64,000 bases of DNA, taken from Aminobacter niigataensis. GTDB lineage: Bacteria > Pseudomonadota > Alphaproteobacteria > Rhizobiales > Rhizobiaceae. Location: assembly GCF_014200015.1 (NCBI RefSeq), contig NZ_JACHOT010000001.1, positions 248,001-312,000 on the forward strand. Direction: 5' to 3'. The notes under the pieces were generated by a model. It was given only the letters and a program-made list of their open reading frames with translations, was not told the origin of the DNA and ran no database searches. Positions 51,963 through 61,272 of the stretch are shown here, piece by piece. The position numbers and the translations under genes are program-made. Every line of letters begins with the position of its first letter. Position 1 is the first letter of the stretch.

Positions 51963-54413
51963 ATGACCGAGAGACTTGTCATCATCGGCAACGGCATGGC
52001 CCCCGGGCGCATGCTGGAGTACCTGCTGGAGGCGGCACCCGGCCGCTACCAGGTCACCATCTTTAACGCCGAGCCGCGCGTGAACTACGACCGCATCATG
52101 CTGTCGCCGGTTCTGTCGGGCGAGAAGGGCTATGAAGAGATCATCATCCACGGCGACGGCTGGTACATCAAGCACGGCATCACCCTCTACAAGGGCCACA
52201 GGATCGTCGCCATCGACCGCGCGGCCAAGACCGTCACGTCAGATCATGGCGTGACCGAGCCATATGACAAGCTGGTCATCGCCACCGGCTCGGTGCCCTT
52301 CATCATCCCGGTGCCAGGCAACGACATGGCCGGCGTGCTGAGCTACCGCGACCTCGACGACGTCAACGCCATGCTGCTTGCCGCCCAGTCGCGGGCCAAG
52401 GCGATCGTCATCGGCGGCGGCCTGCTCGGCCTCGAAGCCGCCGCCGGCCTGCAATCGCGCGGCATGGATGTGACAGTGCTGCACGTCATGCCGACGCTGA
52501 TGGAGCGCCAGCTCGATCCGGCCGCCGGCTACCTCCTGCAGAAGGCGGTCGAGGCACGCGGCATCAAGGTCATGACCAAGGCCAACACCAAGGCCATCGT
52601 CGGCCACGGCAAGGTCGAGGGCGTCGAGCTTGACGACGGCACCATCATCCCGGCGACGCTGGTGGTGATGGCGGTCGGCATCCGTCCCAATGCGGCGATC
52701 GCCAAGGACGCAGGCATCGACACCAATCGCGGCATCGTCGTCGATCACGGCATGCGGACCTCGGACCCCGACATCCTGGCACTCGGCGAATGCGCCGAGG
52801 TCGGCGGCCAGGTCTACGGGCTTGTCGCGCCGCTCTACGAGATGGCACGCGTGGCAGCCGCCCACCTCGCCGGCGACGAGACGGCCGGCTTCGTCCACTC
52901 CGACACGCCGACCAAGCTCAAGGTCACAGGCATCGACCTCTATTCGCTCGGCGACTTCGCCGATGGCGACGACCGCGAGGAGATCGTGCTGCGCGACGCC
53001 GCGGCCGGCATCTACAAGCGGCTGGTGCTTAGGGACAACCGCGTCATCGGCACGGTGCTCTACGGCGAGACCGGCGACGGCGCCTGGTTCAACGACCTGA
53101 AGAAGAAGCAGACCGACATCTCGGAGATGCGCGATACGCTGATCTTCGGCCAGGCCTATCAGGGAGGATCGCCGCTGGACCCTATGGCGGCCGTTGCGGC
53201 ACTGGCGGATGATGCGGAAATCTGCGGCTGCAACGGCGTCTGCAAGGGCAAGATCACCGACACCATCGCGGAAAGGGGGCTGACCTCGCTCGACGACGTG
53301 CGGGCGCATACCAAGGCGTCCGCCTCCTGCGGCTCCTGCACCGGGCTGGTCGAGCAACTGATGACGCTGACGCTGGGCGACAGCTACAACCCCGCCGCCG
53401 TGCAGCCGATGTGCAAGTGCACCGACCTTGGCCATGACGACGTGCGCAGGCTGATCAAGGCCAAGGGGCTGAAGACCATCCCCGAGGTGATGCAGGAGCT
53501 GCAGTGGAAGACGTCCTGCGGCTGCGCCAAGTGCCGGCCGGCACTCAATTACTACCTCGTCTGCGACTGGCCGGACGAATATGCCGACGACTACCAGTCG
53601 CGCTTCATCAACGAGCGTGTCCACGCCAACATCCAGAAGGACGGCACCTATTCGGTGGTGCCGCGCATGTGGGGCGGGGTGACCAACGCCAACGAACTGC
53701 GTGCCATCGCCGATGTCGTCGACAAGTTCGAGATCCCGCTCGTCAAGGTCACCGGCGGCCAGCGCATCGACATGCTCGGCATCAGGAAGGAAGACCTACC
53801 TGCGGTCTGGTCCGATCTCGGCAAGGCAGGTTTCGTCTCGGGGCATGCCTATGCCAAGGGGCTGCGCACGGTGAAGACCTGCGTCGGCTCGGACTGGTGT
53901 CGGTTCGGCACGCAGGACTCGACCGGCCTCGGCATCCGCATCGAAAAGTTCATGTGGGGCTCGTGGACGCCGGCCAAGCTCAAGATGGCGGTGTCGGGTT
54001 GCCCGCGCAACTGCGCCGAGGCGACCTGCAAGGACGTCGGCGTCATCTGCGTCGACAGCGGTTTCGAGATCCACTTCGCCGGTGCCGCCGGCCTCGACAT
54101 CAAGGGCACCGAGGTGCTCGGCCTAGTGAAATCAGAAGATGAGGCGCTCGAGGTGATCGTCGCGCTGACACAGATGTATCGCGAGCAGGGCCGCTATCTC
54201 GAGCGCATCTACAAATGGGCCAAGCGCGTCGGGGTGGCCGAGATCAAACGCCAGGTCCTCGACGATGCCGAGAAGCGCAAGGCCTACTACGAGCGTTTCG
54301 TTTTCAGCCAGAAGTTCGCCCAGGTCGATCCATGGTCGGAGCGGGTCTCCGGCAAGGACAAGCACGAGTTCCGGCCGATGGCGTCCGTCGGCTTTGCGGA
54401 GGCAGCGGAATGA
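51963..54413 (+). CDS. nirB: assimilatory nitrite reductase NAD(P)H large subunit
   Basis: An 816-residue siroheme enzyme reducing nitrite to ammonium. Order: FAD/NAD(P)H domains (RLVIIGNGMAPG, IVIGGGLLGLEAAAGL), two BFD-type [2Fe-2S] cysteine groups (ICGCNGVCKGKI with CGSCTGL; CKCTDLGHDD with CGCAKCRP), then the sulfite/nitrite-reductase domains with the siroheme-[4Fe-4S] cysteines in TCVGSDWCRFGTQ and SGCPRNCAEATCKD. Start ATG at 51963; the stop overlaps nirD (ATGA). Confidence 0.95.
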   Translation: MTERLVIIGNGMAPGRMLEYLLEAAPGRYQVTIFNAEPRVNYDRIMLSPVLSGEKGYEEIIIHGDGWYIKHGITLYKGHRIVAIDRAAKTVTSDHGVTEPYDKLVIATGSVPFIIPVPGNDMAGVLSYRDLDDVNAMLLAAQSRAKAIVIGGGLLGLEAAAGLQSRGMDVTVLHVMPTLMERQLDPAAGYLLQKAVEARGIKVMTKANTKAIVGHGKVEGVELDDGTIIPATLVVMAVGIRPNAAIAKDAGIDTNRGIVVDHGMRTSDPDILALGECAEVGGQVYGLVAPLYEMARVAAAHLAGDETAGFVHSDTPTKLKVTGIDLYSLGDFADGDDREEIVLRDAAAGIYKRLVLRDNRVIGTVLYGETGDGAWFNDLKKKQTDISEMRDTLIFGQAYQGGSPLDPMAAVAALADDAEICGCNGVCKGKITDTIAERGLTSLDDVRAHTKASASCGSCTGLVEQLMTLTLGDSYNPAAVQPMCKCTDLGHDDVRRLIKAKGLKTIPEVMQELQWKTSCGCAKCRPALNYYLVCDWPDEYADDYQSRFINERVHANIQKDGTYSVVPRMWGGVTNANELRAIADVVDKFEIPLVKVTGGQRIDMLGIRKEDLPAVWSDLGKAGFVSGHAYAKGLRTVKTCVGSDWCRFGTQDSTGLGIRIEKFMWGSWTPAKLKMAVSGCPRNCAEATCKDVGVICVDSGFEIHFAGAAGLDIKGTEVLGLVKSEDEALEVIVALTQMYREQGRYLERIYKWAKRVGVAEIKRQVLDDAEKRKAYYERFVFSQKFAQVDPWSERVSGKDKHEFRPMASVGFAEAAE

Positions 54414-54748
54414 GCGGGATGGATTGGATCGCGATCGGCACGTTGGCCGACATACCGTTGCGCGGCGCGCGCTGCGTGAACACGCCCCAGGGCAGGATCG
54501 GCGTGTTCCGTACCGCCGAAGAGCAGGTCTTCGCCATCGAGGACCACTGTCCGCACAAGGGCGGGCCGCTGAGCCAGGGCATCGTGCATGGCGCGTCGGT
54601 GACCTGCCCGCTGCACAATTGGGTGTTTTCGCTGGAGACTGGCAAGGCCCAAGGCGCCGACGAAGGATCGGTCAGGACCATCCCGCTCAAGGTCGAGGAC
54701 GGGCGACTGTTCATTGCCCTCGACGTCCTGGCTTCGAAGGCTGCCTGA
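54410..54748 (+). CDS. nirD: nitrite reductase small subunit (Rieske-type NirD)
   Basis: A 112-residue protein with a full Rieske cluster motif, C-P-H-K-G-G and C-P-L-H-N-W, unlike enterobacterial NirD, which has lost the cluster ligands. It belongs to the nitrite reductase complex with NirB. Its start overlaps nirB and nasA follows after two bases. Confidence 0.92.
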   Translation: MSGMDWIAIGTLADIPLRGARCVNTPQGRIGVFRTAEEQVFAIEDHCPHKGGPLSQGIVHGASVTCPLHNWVFSLETGKAQGADEGSVRTIPLKVEDGRLFIALDVLASKAA

Positions 54749-54750
54749 CC

Positions 54751-57423
54751 ATGACGGATGCACGCGAGGTGAGGACCGCCTGCCCCTATTGCGGGGTGGG
54801 TTGCGGCGTGCAGGCGCGGGTCGCCGCGGACGGCACGACGTCCGTGCGTGGCGACCCCGGCCATCCCGCCAATTTCGGCAAGCTCTGTTCCAAGGGGTCG
54901 GCGCTCGGCGAAACGCTGGGCCTCGACGGACGCGTGCTCCATCCCGAGGTCGCCGGTCGTCGTGCCTCCTGGGAAGACGCGCTCGATCTGGTGGCCCAAC
55001 GGTTCTCCGAGACCATCGCGCAACACGGCCCGGATTCGGTCGCCTTCTATGTCTCGGGCCAATTGCTCACCGAGGACTATTACGTCGCCAACAAGCTGAT
55101 GAAGGGGTTTATCGGATCGGCCAATATCGACACCAATTCGCGCCTGTGCATGGCCTCCAGCGTCGCCGGCCACAAGCGGGCCTTCGGCGAAGACATCGTG
55201 CCGGGCGTCTACGAGGATTTCGAACAGGCCGATCTCGTCGTGCTGGTCGGTTCCAACACCGCCTGGTGCCATCCGATCCTCTACCAGCGCCTGCTCGCGG
55301 CGCGGGCCGAACGCGGGACGAGGATCGTTGTCATCGATCCACGACGCACGGCGACCGCAATGGAATGCGACCTGCATCTGCAGCTCAAGCCCGGCACCGA
55401 CGTGCTGCTGTTCAACGGCCTGCTGGCGCATCTCGCGAATACCGGCGCCGCCGACCAAGCCTATGTCACTGCCCATACGTTGGGCTTCGAAGCGGCACTC
55501 AGTCTTGCAGCGGCCGACGCTCCCTCGGTGAAGCGCGTCGCCGAGGGCTGCGACCTTGCACCTGCGGAGGTCGCCGCCTTCTACGACCGGTTCGCGGCGA
55601 CCGAGCGCACGGTCACAGTCTACAGCCAGGGCGTCAACCAGTCGGCACACGGCACCGACAAGGTCAACGCCATCATCAATTGCCATCTCGCCACAGGCCG
55701 TATCGGCAGGCCGGGCATGGGGCCGTTTTCGGTCACCGGCCAGCCCAACGCCATGGGCGGCCGCGAGGTCGGCGGGCTCGCCAACCAGTTGGCGGCGCAT
55801 ATGGGATTCGACGATCCATCGGCGCCCGATCGCGTCGGCCGTTTCTGGGCAACACCCGCAATCGCCCGCAAGCCGGGCCTCAAGGCCGTCGACATGTTCG
55901 AGGCGACAGGCGACGGACGCATCAAGGCGCTGTGGATCATGGGCACCAACCCGGCCGTCAGCATGCCGGATGCCGGCAAGGTTCGCGCGGCCTTGAAGTC
56001 CTGCGACTTCGTCGTGGTGTCGGATGTCACCCGCACCGATACCAGCCATTTCGCCAACGTGCTTTTGCCAGCGGCAGCCTGGGGCGAGAAGGACGGCACG
56101 GTCACCAATTCCGAGCGCCGCATATCGCGCCAGAAATCGTTCCTGCCGATGCCCGGCGAGGTCCGTCCCGACTGGTGGATCGTCGCCGAGACCGCCCGGC
56201 GCATGGGGTTTGCCGCCGCCTTCGATTATGCGAACCCTGCCGCGATCTTTCGCGAGCATGCAGCGCTTTCCGCCTTCGAGAACGACGGTGGGCGCCTGTT
56301 CGACATCGGCGGCCTCGCCGATCTCACCGACGCCGAATACGAGGCGCTCGCGCCGCTGCATTGGCCGCTACCCTCGGATGCTTCGGCCGGCGTGCAACGG
56401 TTGCTCGGCGACGGCAGGTTCCCCACCGCGGACGGCCGTGCCCGTTTCGTGCCGGTCCGCCAGGAAGGCGCGGCACTGCCGGTCGACGCCGCTTTCCCGC
56501 TTGTCCTCAACACCGGCCGGTTGCGCGACCAGTGGCACACAATGACGCGCACGGGCCGCGTTCCCAGGCTGATGGCCAATGCGCCGGAACCGGCGATCGA
56601 GCTGAACGCTGCCGACGCCGTCGCGCTGGGGATCGCCGATGGCGACCTCGTCCGCATCGAAAGCCGCTATGGCGGCGCTCGGGCCAAGGCTGTCACCAGC
56701 CCCGGCCAGCGCAAGGGCGAAGCCTTCCTGCCGATGCACTGGAGCGGCCGCTTTGCCGCCAATGCCTCGGCCGGATCACTGTCGGCGCCTGTCACCGACC
56801 CGTTTTCGGGCCAGCCGGAGCTCAAGCACGTGCCGGTGCGGATCTCGCGCGAGCCTGTCGCCTGGGCCGGCGTGCTGATGACCCGCCGCGACCTCAGGCC
56901 GACAGGTTTTGTCCACTGGAGCCGCGCAGCCGTCCAGGGTGGCTGGGTCTACGAACTGTCCGGCACCGAGCCGCCGGAGCAGGGCATCCTGCTCGCTCGC
57001 CGTTTGGTCGACGTGGTGCCGGCCGACCAACTGCTCGAATATACCGACAGGCGCAGCTCGACATTCCGCGCCGCCGCGACCGATGCCGAGGGCAGGCTCA
57101 CCGAGGCGCTGCTGGTGGCGCCGCACGGCCACCTGCCGGAGCGGGGCTGGCTGCAGTCGCTGCTCGCTTCGTGCCAGCCGCTGTCGCCGCTCGACCGCCG
57201 CGCGTTGCTGTCGGGGCGTGCGCCGATGCCGGTGCCGTCGGTCGGCCGCATCGTCTGCTCGTGCTTCAATGTCGGAGTGAACCAGTTGGCCACCGCGATC
57301 TCGGGCGGCAGTACAAGCGTCGACGAGATCGGCAAGCTGCTGAAAGCCGGCACCAATTGCGGTTCGTGCCGCTCGGAGATCCGGGCGATGCTCGATGCAA
57401 GCCGGCTTCAGGCCGCTGAGTGA
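54751..57423 (+). CDS. nasA: assimilatory nitrate reductase catalytic subunit
   Basis: An 890-residue cytosolic molybdopterin enzyme. It has no signal peptide. The N-terminal [4Fe-4S] cysteines are C11, C14, C18 and C46 (CPYCGVGCG, LCSKG). The Mo-ligand region is SRLCMASSVAGHKRAFGEDIVPG, trimmed here, and the molydopterin C-terminal domain includes LRDQWHTMTRTGRVPRL. It ends with a BFD-type [2Fe-2S] group (CSCFNVGVNQL, CGSCRSEIR), as in NasA/NarB-like enzymes that take electrons from NADH or ferredoxin partners. Last gene of the nas operon, convergent with the glycosyltransferases. Confidence 0.95.
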   Translation: MTDAREVRTACPYCGVGCGVQARVAADGTTSVRGDPGHPANFGKLCSKGSALGETLGLDGRVLHPEVAGRRASWEDALDLVAQRFSETIAQHGPDSVAFYVSGQLLTEDYYVANKLMKGFIGSANIDTNSRLCMASSVAGHKRAFGEDIVPGVYEDFEQADLVVLVGSNTAWCHPILYQRLLAARAERGTRIVVIDPRRTATAMECDLHLQLKPGTDVLLFNGLLAHLANTGAADQAYVTAHTLGFEAALSLAAADAPSVKRVAEGCDLAPAEVAAFYDRFAATERTVTVYSQGVNQSAHGTDKVNAIINCHLATGRIGRPGMGPFSVTGQPNAMGGREVGGLANQLAAHMGFDDPSAPDRVGRFWATPAIARKPGLKAVDMFEATGDGRIKALWIMGTNPAVSMPDAGKVRAALKSCDFVVVSDVTRTDTSHFANVLLPAAAWGEKDGTVTNSERRISRQKSFLPMPGEVRPDWWIVAETARRMGFAAAFDYANPAAIFREHAALSAFENDGGRLFDIGGLADLTDAEYEALAPLHWPLPSDASAGVQRLLGDGRFPTADGRARFVPVRQEGAALPVDAAFPLVLNTGRLRDQWHTMTRTGRVPRLMANAPEPAIELNAADAVALGIADGDLVRIESRYGGARAKAVTSPGQRKGEAFLPMHWSGRFAANASAGSLSAPVTDPFSGQPELKHVPVRISREPVAWAGVLMTRRDLRPTGFVHWSRAAVQGGWVYELSGTEPPEQGILLARRLVDVVPADQLLEYTDRRSSTFRAAATDAEGRLTEALLVAPHGHLPERGWLQSLLASCQPLSPLDRRALLSGRAPMPVPSVGRIVCSCFNVGVNQLATAISGGSTSVDEIGKLLKAGTNCGSCRSEIRAMLDASRLQAAE

Positions 57424-57429
57424 GCTTCT

Positions 57430-59517
57430 TCAGCCGCTTGCATGGGTTATATGCTGGAAACGGCGGAACATGCGCCAGCCGGTGGCCGCCAGCCTGTCGG
57501 CGGGCGGCGCGACCGGCAGGACCGGCTGGGTCAGCAGGCGGCGCAAATCCGCCGGCCCGACCTCGCTGGTCATGACGATGCGCGACAGCGTGAACGGGTC
57601 CTCTGTCGTCGAGGTCAAGGCATGGCGCACGCGGCAGGCCGACTGGAAACCCGCGCCGCGGACCAGTGCGCGCGTGGTGCGGCTGGAATAGCCATGGGGA
57701 TAGGCAAAGCTGTGCACCTGCCGCTTCAGCCCGTGTTCGAGGGCGAGCTTGCTGTCGAGGATTTCGCGCGCGGCCTCGACCGCCGACAGGATGTCGAGCT
57801 GCGGGTGGTTGACGGTATGGGCGCCGATCTCGATGCCTTCGCAGGCGAGACCGCGAAGTTCGTTCCAGTCGAGCATGCGGCGCTCGCCCTCGCCACAGGC
57901 GGCTAGCCATTCGCTGGTCTTTCCGACGAAGCCGGAGACGACATAGAGCGTGGCGGCGAAGCCGTATCGCTCGAGGACCGGCATGGCGCCGGTGAGAAAA
58001 TCGCACAGGCCGTCGTCGAAGGTGATGGCTACGGTGCGCGGCGGCACGGGCCTGTGCTCGCGGAAGATGGTCGCTAGCGCCGAGATCGTCACCGGGCGGA
58101 AGCCGCCCTCGACGAGAACCTTCATGTGCTGGTCGAGTTCCTCGGGCGTCATCATCCAGCGCCGGTAGGCCGGCGCGCAGTCGGTGTCGACGCTGTGATA
58201 GAGCAGGATGGGCACGGTTGGGCGCATGGCGGTCGACCCTCCTTTGGCGTAGACGTCTTGGCCGTTTTCCGGACGGGTGACACCGGATGTCGGGCGCCGC
58301 GAAGCGGCGTAGCGGCTGCGCAGATAATTTGGAACGCCGGCCGCGATGCCCAGGCGCTCGCGCCAGATTAGGGTGCCGGGATAGTCGCCCGGCAGGCGCT
58401 GGTTCTTGGGCGAGGTCGGCCCGGCCATGTGGGCAATGCCCGCGGGCATGGCGCGCGCCAGTTGCAAGGCTGCCGGCGGATCGTCGACGACGACCTTGGT
58501 CAGGTAGGCGCCGAGGCCCATGCCATAGCCGAAGGCCTGGCGGCGCATACCGTCCTCGCCGCGGCGATGATGATGCCAGACAAGCGCGCGCGGTTCATAG
58601 ACCAGCTGGAAGCCAGCCTGGACGACGGCGTAGAATGAGGCGAGGTCGTCGCCGCCGCGGGCAAGGGTGCCGGCGCCAAGGGCGGAATCGAAGCCGCCGA
58701 TCTGGCGCAGCGCCTCGGTCCGGAACGCCATGTTGGCGCCCGATCCGAACTGGCCGGCGGTGAAGGGAAACAGCGAACCGGAAGGCCGGTTCCCGGCAAG
58801 GTCGAAGACCTTGCGCGCAAAACCCTTGCCGAAGCCGCCGTGCCGCTCCGTCCAGAACTGCGCCCGGGTATCGAGTTCCGCGGGCAGGATCAGGCCGGTG
58901 ACGCAGCCGACCCGGCCGGCGCGGTCGAAATTCGCCGCCATCGCCGCCACCCAGTTGGGATCGACGATGACGTCGTCGTCGGTGAACAGCGCAAGCTCGG
59001 AGGAGATGTCGGCGAGGCCGGCATTGTGGGCGCGCCCGAGACCGGGCACATCCTCCCTGACATAGCGTACCGCCTTGCCCCTGGCATAGCGCGTGGCGAT
59101 CAGGTCGGCGGTCTGGCGATCTGACGGTGCATTGTCGACGACGACGATGTCGAAGGGCTCATAGGTCTGGACAAGCAGCGAATCCAGGCAGCGCGCCAGG
59201 CTTTCGGCGCGGTTGCGGGTGGCGATGACGACGCTGGCGAACGGCCCTTCCTTCTTCGGCAGCGGCGCATCGTGCTGCAGCGCGCTGTTCTGGACCGCCT
59301 TGTGCTCGGCGATCCGCGCGCGCAGGTCAATAGTGGTCAGCACGTCGCCGTCGAAGGCAAACTCCATGGTCGAGACCGGGCGCCCCATCCGCCGGACGAG
59401 GCAGAATACGCCGCCGTAGCGCTCGCCGCTGATGGGGTCGAGCATCTGCACGTCGTTCATCGGCCGGCAGACATCGATATCGAGGACCTTGATCGGGCGG
59501 AACTGCGCTTCGCTCAT
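57430..59517 (-). CDS. glycosyltransferase family 2 / polysaccharide deacetylase fusion
   Basis: A 695-residue two-domain protein. The GT2 domain begins about residue 95 (FASVVIATRNRAESLARCLDSLL), with the D-D-D metal motif in ALFTDDDVIVDP and the acceptor region RGGDDLASF. From about residue 431 a CE4 deacetylase follows: ILLYHSVD, VAITFDDGL with the catalytic Asp pair, and IGAHTVNHP with metal histidines. An internal ATG at 58227 has the strong ribosome site AAAGGAGG ten bases ahead, so the deacetylase may also be made alone. The start at 59517 overlaps the upstream stop (ATGA). Likely adds and de-N-acetylates surface polysaccharide sugars. Confidence 0.85.
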   Translation of the reverse strand: MSEAQFRPIKVLDIDVCRPMNDVQMLDPISGERYGGVFCLVRRMGRPVSTMEFAFDGDVLTTIDLRARIAEHKAVQNSALQHDAPLPKKEGPFASVVIATRNRAESLARCLDSLLVQTYEPFDIVVVDNAPSDRQTADLIATRYARGKAVRYVREDVPGLGRAHNAGLADISSELALFTDDDVIVDPNWVAAMAANFDRAGRVGCVTGLILPAELDTRAQFWTERHGGFGKGFARKVFDLAGNRPSGSLFPFTAGQFGSGANMAFRTEALRQIGGFDSALGAGTLARGGDDLASFYAVVQAGFQLVYEPRALVWHHHRRGEDGMRRQAFGYGMGLGAYLTKVVVDDPPAALQLARAMPAGIAHMAGPTSPKNQRLPGDYPGTLIWRERLGIAAGVPNYLRSRYAASRRPTSGVTRPENGQDVYAKGGSTAMRPTVPILLYHSVDTDCAPAYRRWMMTPEELDQHMKVLVEGGFRPVTISALATIFREHRPVPPRTVAITFDDGLCDFLTGAMPVLERYGFAATLYVVSGFVGKTSEWLAACGEGERRMLDWNELRGLACEGIEIGAHTVNHPQLDILSAVEAAREILDSKLALEHGLKRQVHSFAYPHGYSSRTTRALVRGAGFQSACRVRHALTSTTEDPFTLSRIVMTSEVGPADLRRLLTQPVLPVAPPADRLAATGWRMFRRFQHITHASG
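58238..58245 (-). promoter_or_regulatory. internal Shine-Dalgarno site before the deacetylase domain
   Basis: AAAGGAGG on the minus strand, inside the fused gene, ten bases before an in-frame ATG (58227-58225) that opens the deacetylase domain as MRPTVPILLYHS. It is stronger than the site at the gene's own start. Confidence 0.6.
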
Positions 59518-60458
59518 GCCTGCCTCCATGCCCGGTTCAGCCGCGCGCCGAAATACCCCCAGACGGTGTAGCCCAATCCGAAAACGATGCCGCCGGCCCG
59601 CGCCAGCGCCCATGGGTCAAGCTTGAGAACGCTATCGCCCAGTGCGCGCAGGATCCCTGCGGGCAGCACGCGCATGACGTAGCGATGCTCGCTGGCGAGC
59701 CCGTCCTGGGCGCCCACCGCCTTGACGACCTGGGTCTTGGAGCGGCCCTCGGCGAGGCAACGCTTACGGAAGTAGCGCCAGCCGGCGCGCTCGGCTGTGA
59801 CCTGATGGTGCACGCTCATCTGGGGGTCGTAGAGGATGAGGGCGCCCGGCATGGCCTGCGTGGCGCGGATGCAAAGCTCTGTCTCTTCGCAGCCGGCAGC
59901 ATCGGCGGCGGTACGGCCGATGCCCTCGCGAAAGCCGCCGGTCAGGTCGAAAACGGTCCGGCGGAATGACATGTTGCAGCCGATGGGATTGCGCACCGGC
60001 TCGATCCGGTCCGGCTGGCCACGATAACTGCAGCCGACAACCCACTGGAATTCTTCGGGAAACCAGCGCGGCCGGTCGACCTGCCACAACGGCAGCACAC
60101 GGCCGCCGACGCCAATGACCGAGGGGTTGTCGTAGTGAGGCAGCATGCGTGCCAGCCAGTAAGGATCGGCGATGGCATCGTCGTCGAGGAAGGCCAGGAT
60201 GTCGCCGCTGGCGCGCCGGAGGCCGGTATTACGGGCGCCGGAAAGGCCGCGCGCGCCTTCATTGACGATCACGGTCAGCCTCGGATAGGCGGCAAACACG
60301 TCCAGCCACAGCGGCGTGTTGTGGTCGATGACCACGATGACCTCGGTCGGCTTGCTGCGCTGGGCGAGTACGGAGGCGATGGCGCGGTGAAGCTGCTCCC
60401 GGCGATCGTCGGAATAGGCACAAATGATGACGGATACCTTGTCCCCCGAAGCCGCCAT
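59514..60458 (-). CDS. glycosyltransferase family 2
   Basis: A 314-residue GT2 enzyme. The nucleotide-sugar domain starts at once (KVSVIICAYSDDRREQLHRAIASVLAQ), with the metal-binding ILAFLDDDAIADPYW and the acceptor motif CEETELCIR. A C-terminal hydrophobic stretch (AGGIVFGLGYTVWGYFGA) suggests membrane association. The ATG at 60458 gives the family N terminus; the open frame upstream lies in the preceding gene. Ten bases downstream of the first glycosyltransferase and overlapping the fusion gene. Confidence 0.88.
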   Translation of the reverse strand: MAASGDKVSVIICAYSDDRREQLHRAIASVLAQRSKPTEVIVVIDHNTPLWLDVFAAYPRLTVIVNEGARGLSGARNTGLRRASGDILAFLDDDAIADPYWLARMLPHYDNPSVIGVGGRVLPLWQVDRPRWFPEEFQWVVGCSYRGQPDRIEPVRNPIGCNMSFRRTVFDLTGGFREGIGRTAADAAGCEETELCIRATQAMPGALILYDPQMSVHHQVTAERAGWRYFRKRCLAEGRSKTQVVKAVGAQDGLASEHRYVMRVLPAGILRALGDSVLKLDPWALARAGGIVFGLGYTVWGYFGARLNRAWRQA

Positions 60459-60468
60459 GACCGCCCGC

Positions 60469-61272
60469 CTAGATGCTGGGTTGTTGCAGTCCGGCTGCTG
60501 CGCGGCGGCGCGCCGGCACCTTGGGCAGTGGTGAGATGCCCAGCCTGACAATCGTCTTGAGCACGCGCCAACCATCGGGGAAGGTGCGCAGGTTGCTGGT
60601 TCCGTGGATGCGCGGGAATTCCTTGCTTGCGACCTCGAATACATTGAGCTCGGCGCGAAGCGCCTGCACGTTCATCTGGGTCTCGATCTCGAAACCGGTC
60701 GCCTGTTCGAGGTTGAGGCAGGGCAGCACGTCGCGCCAGAAGGCGTTATAGCCGTAGCAGAGGTCGGTGAACTTGCCGCCGAAGCGCAGGCGCACAAGGC
60801 GGAGCAGGCCCCAGTTGCCGAGCTTGCGATACCATTCCATGTCGGTGGTGTCGCCACCCTGCATGAAGCGCGAGCCCTTGACGAAGTCGGCGCCGGCAAG
60901 CAGGGCGCCGACGAAGGCCGGGATTTCGCCGGGATCGGCGGAGCCGTCGGCGTCCAGAGTGATGATGATGTCGCCCTTGGCTGCGCTGAAGCCGGTGTAC
61001 AGCGCTGCACCCTTGCCGCGCTTCTCCTGCTGCAGGACAATGATGTCAGGCAGCAGTTCGCGTGCAACGGCGATGGTGTCGTCAGTGGAATTTCCATCCA
61101 CAAGGATGACTTCGTCGACCCAGGCAGGAATGTGAGGAAGAACGTGCGGCAAGTTCTTTGCCTCGTTCATGGCGGGGACCACCACGCTGATCCGTGCAGT
61201 GCCGCCGAGAGGCATTCCTGCTGCCTTGAAGATTTCCATAGCAGGTCGCTGCGGGAATGCTGCCGCCGTCAT
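60469..61272 (-). CDS. glycosyltransferase family 2 (dolichol-phosphate mannosyltransferase-like)
   Basis: A 267-residue DPM1/polyprenyl-type GT2: ISVVVPAMNEAKNLPHVLPHI, VDEVILVDGNSTDDT, GDIIITLDADGSADPGEIPAFV with the D-x-D metal site, and GGKFTDLCYGYNAFWRDVL. Such enzymes transfer a sugar to a lipid carrier or a growing glycan. GGAG precedes the start. First gene of a three-gene surface-polysaccharide operon. Confidence 0.88.
   Translation of the reverse strand: MTAAAFPQRPAMEIFKAAGMPLGGTARISVVVPAMNEAKNLPHVLPHIPAWVDEVILVDGNSTDDTIAVARELLPDIIVLQQEKRGKGAALYTGFSAAKGDIIITLDADGSADPGEIPAFVGALLAGADFVKGSRFMQGGDTTDMEWYRKLGNWGLLRLVRLRFGGKFTDLCYGYNAFWRDVLPCLNLEQATGFEIETQMNVQALRAELNVFEVASKEFPRIHGTSNLRTFPDGWRVLKTIVRLGISPLPKVPARRRAAAGLQQPSI

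Noticed and set aside
54304-57419. 901-codon + frame and 685-codon - frame overlapping the nitrate reductase gene
   Set aside because: Both overlap nasA, which is certain from its iron-sulfur and molybdopterin motifs; the alternatives are Arg-rich and low-complexity.
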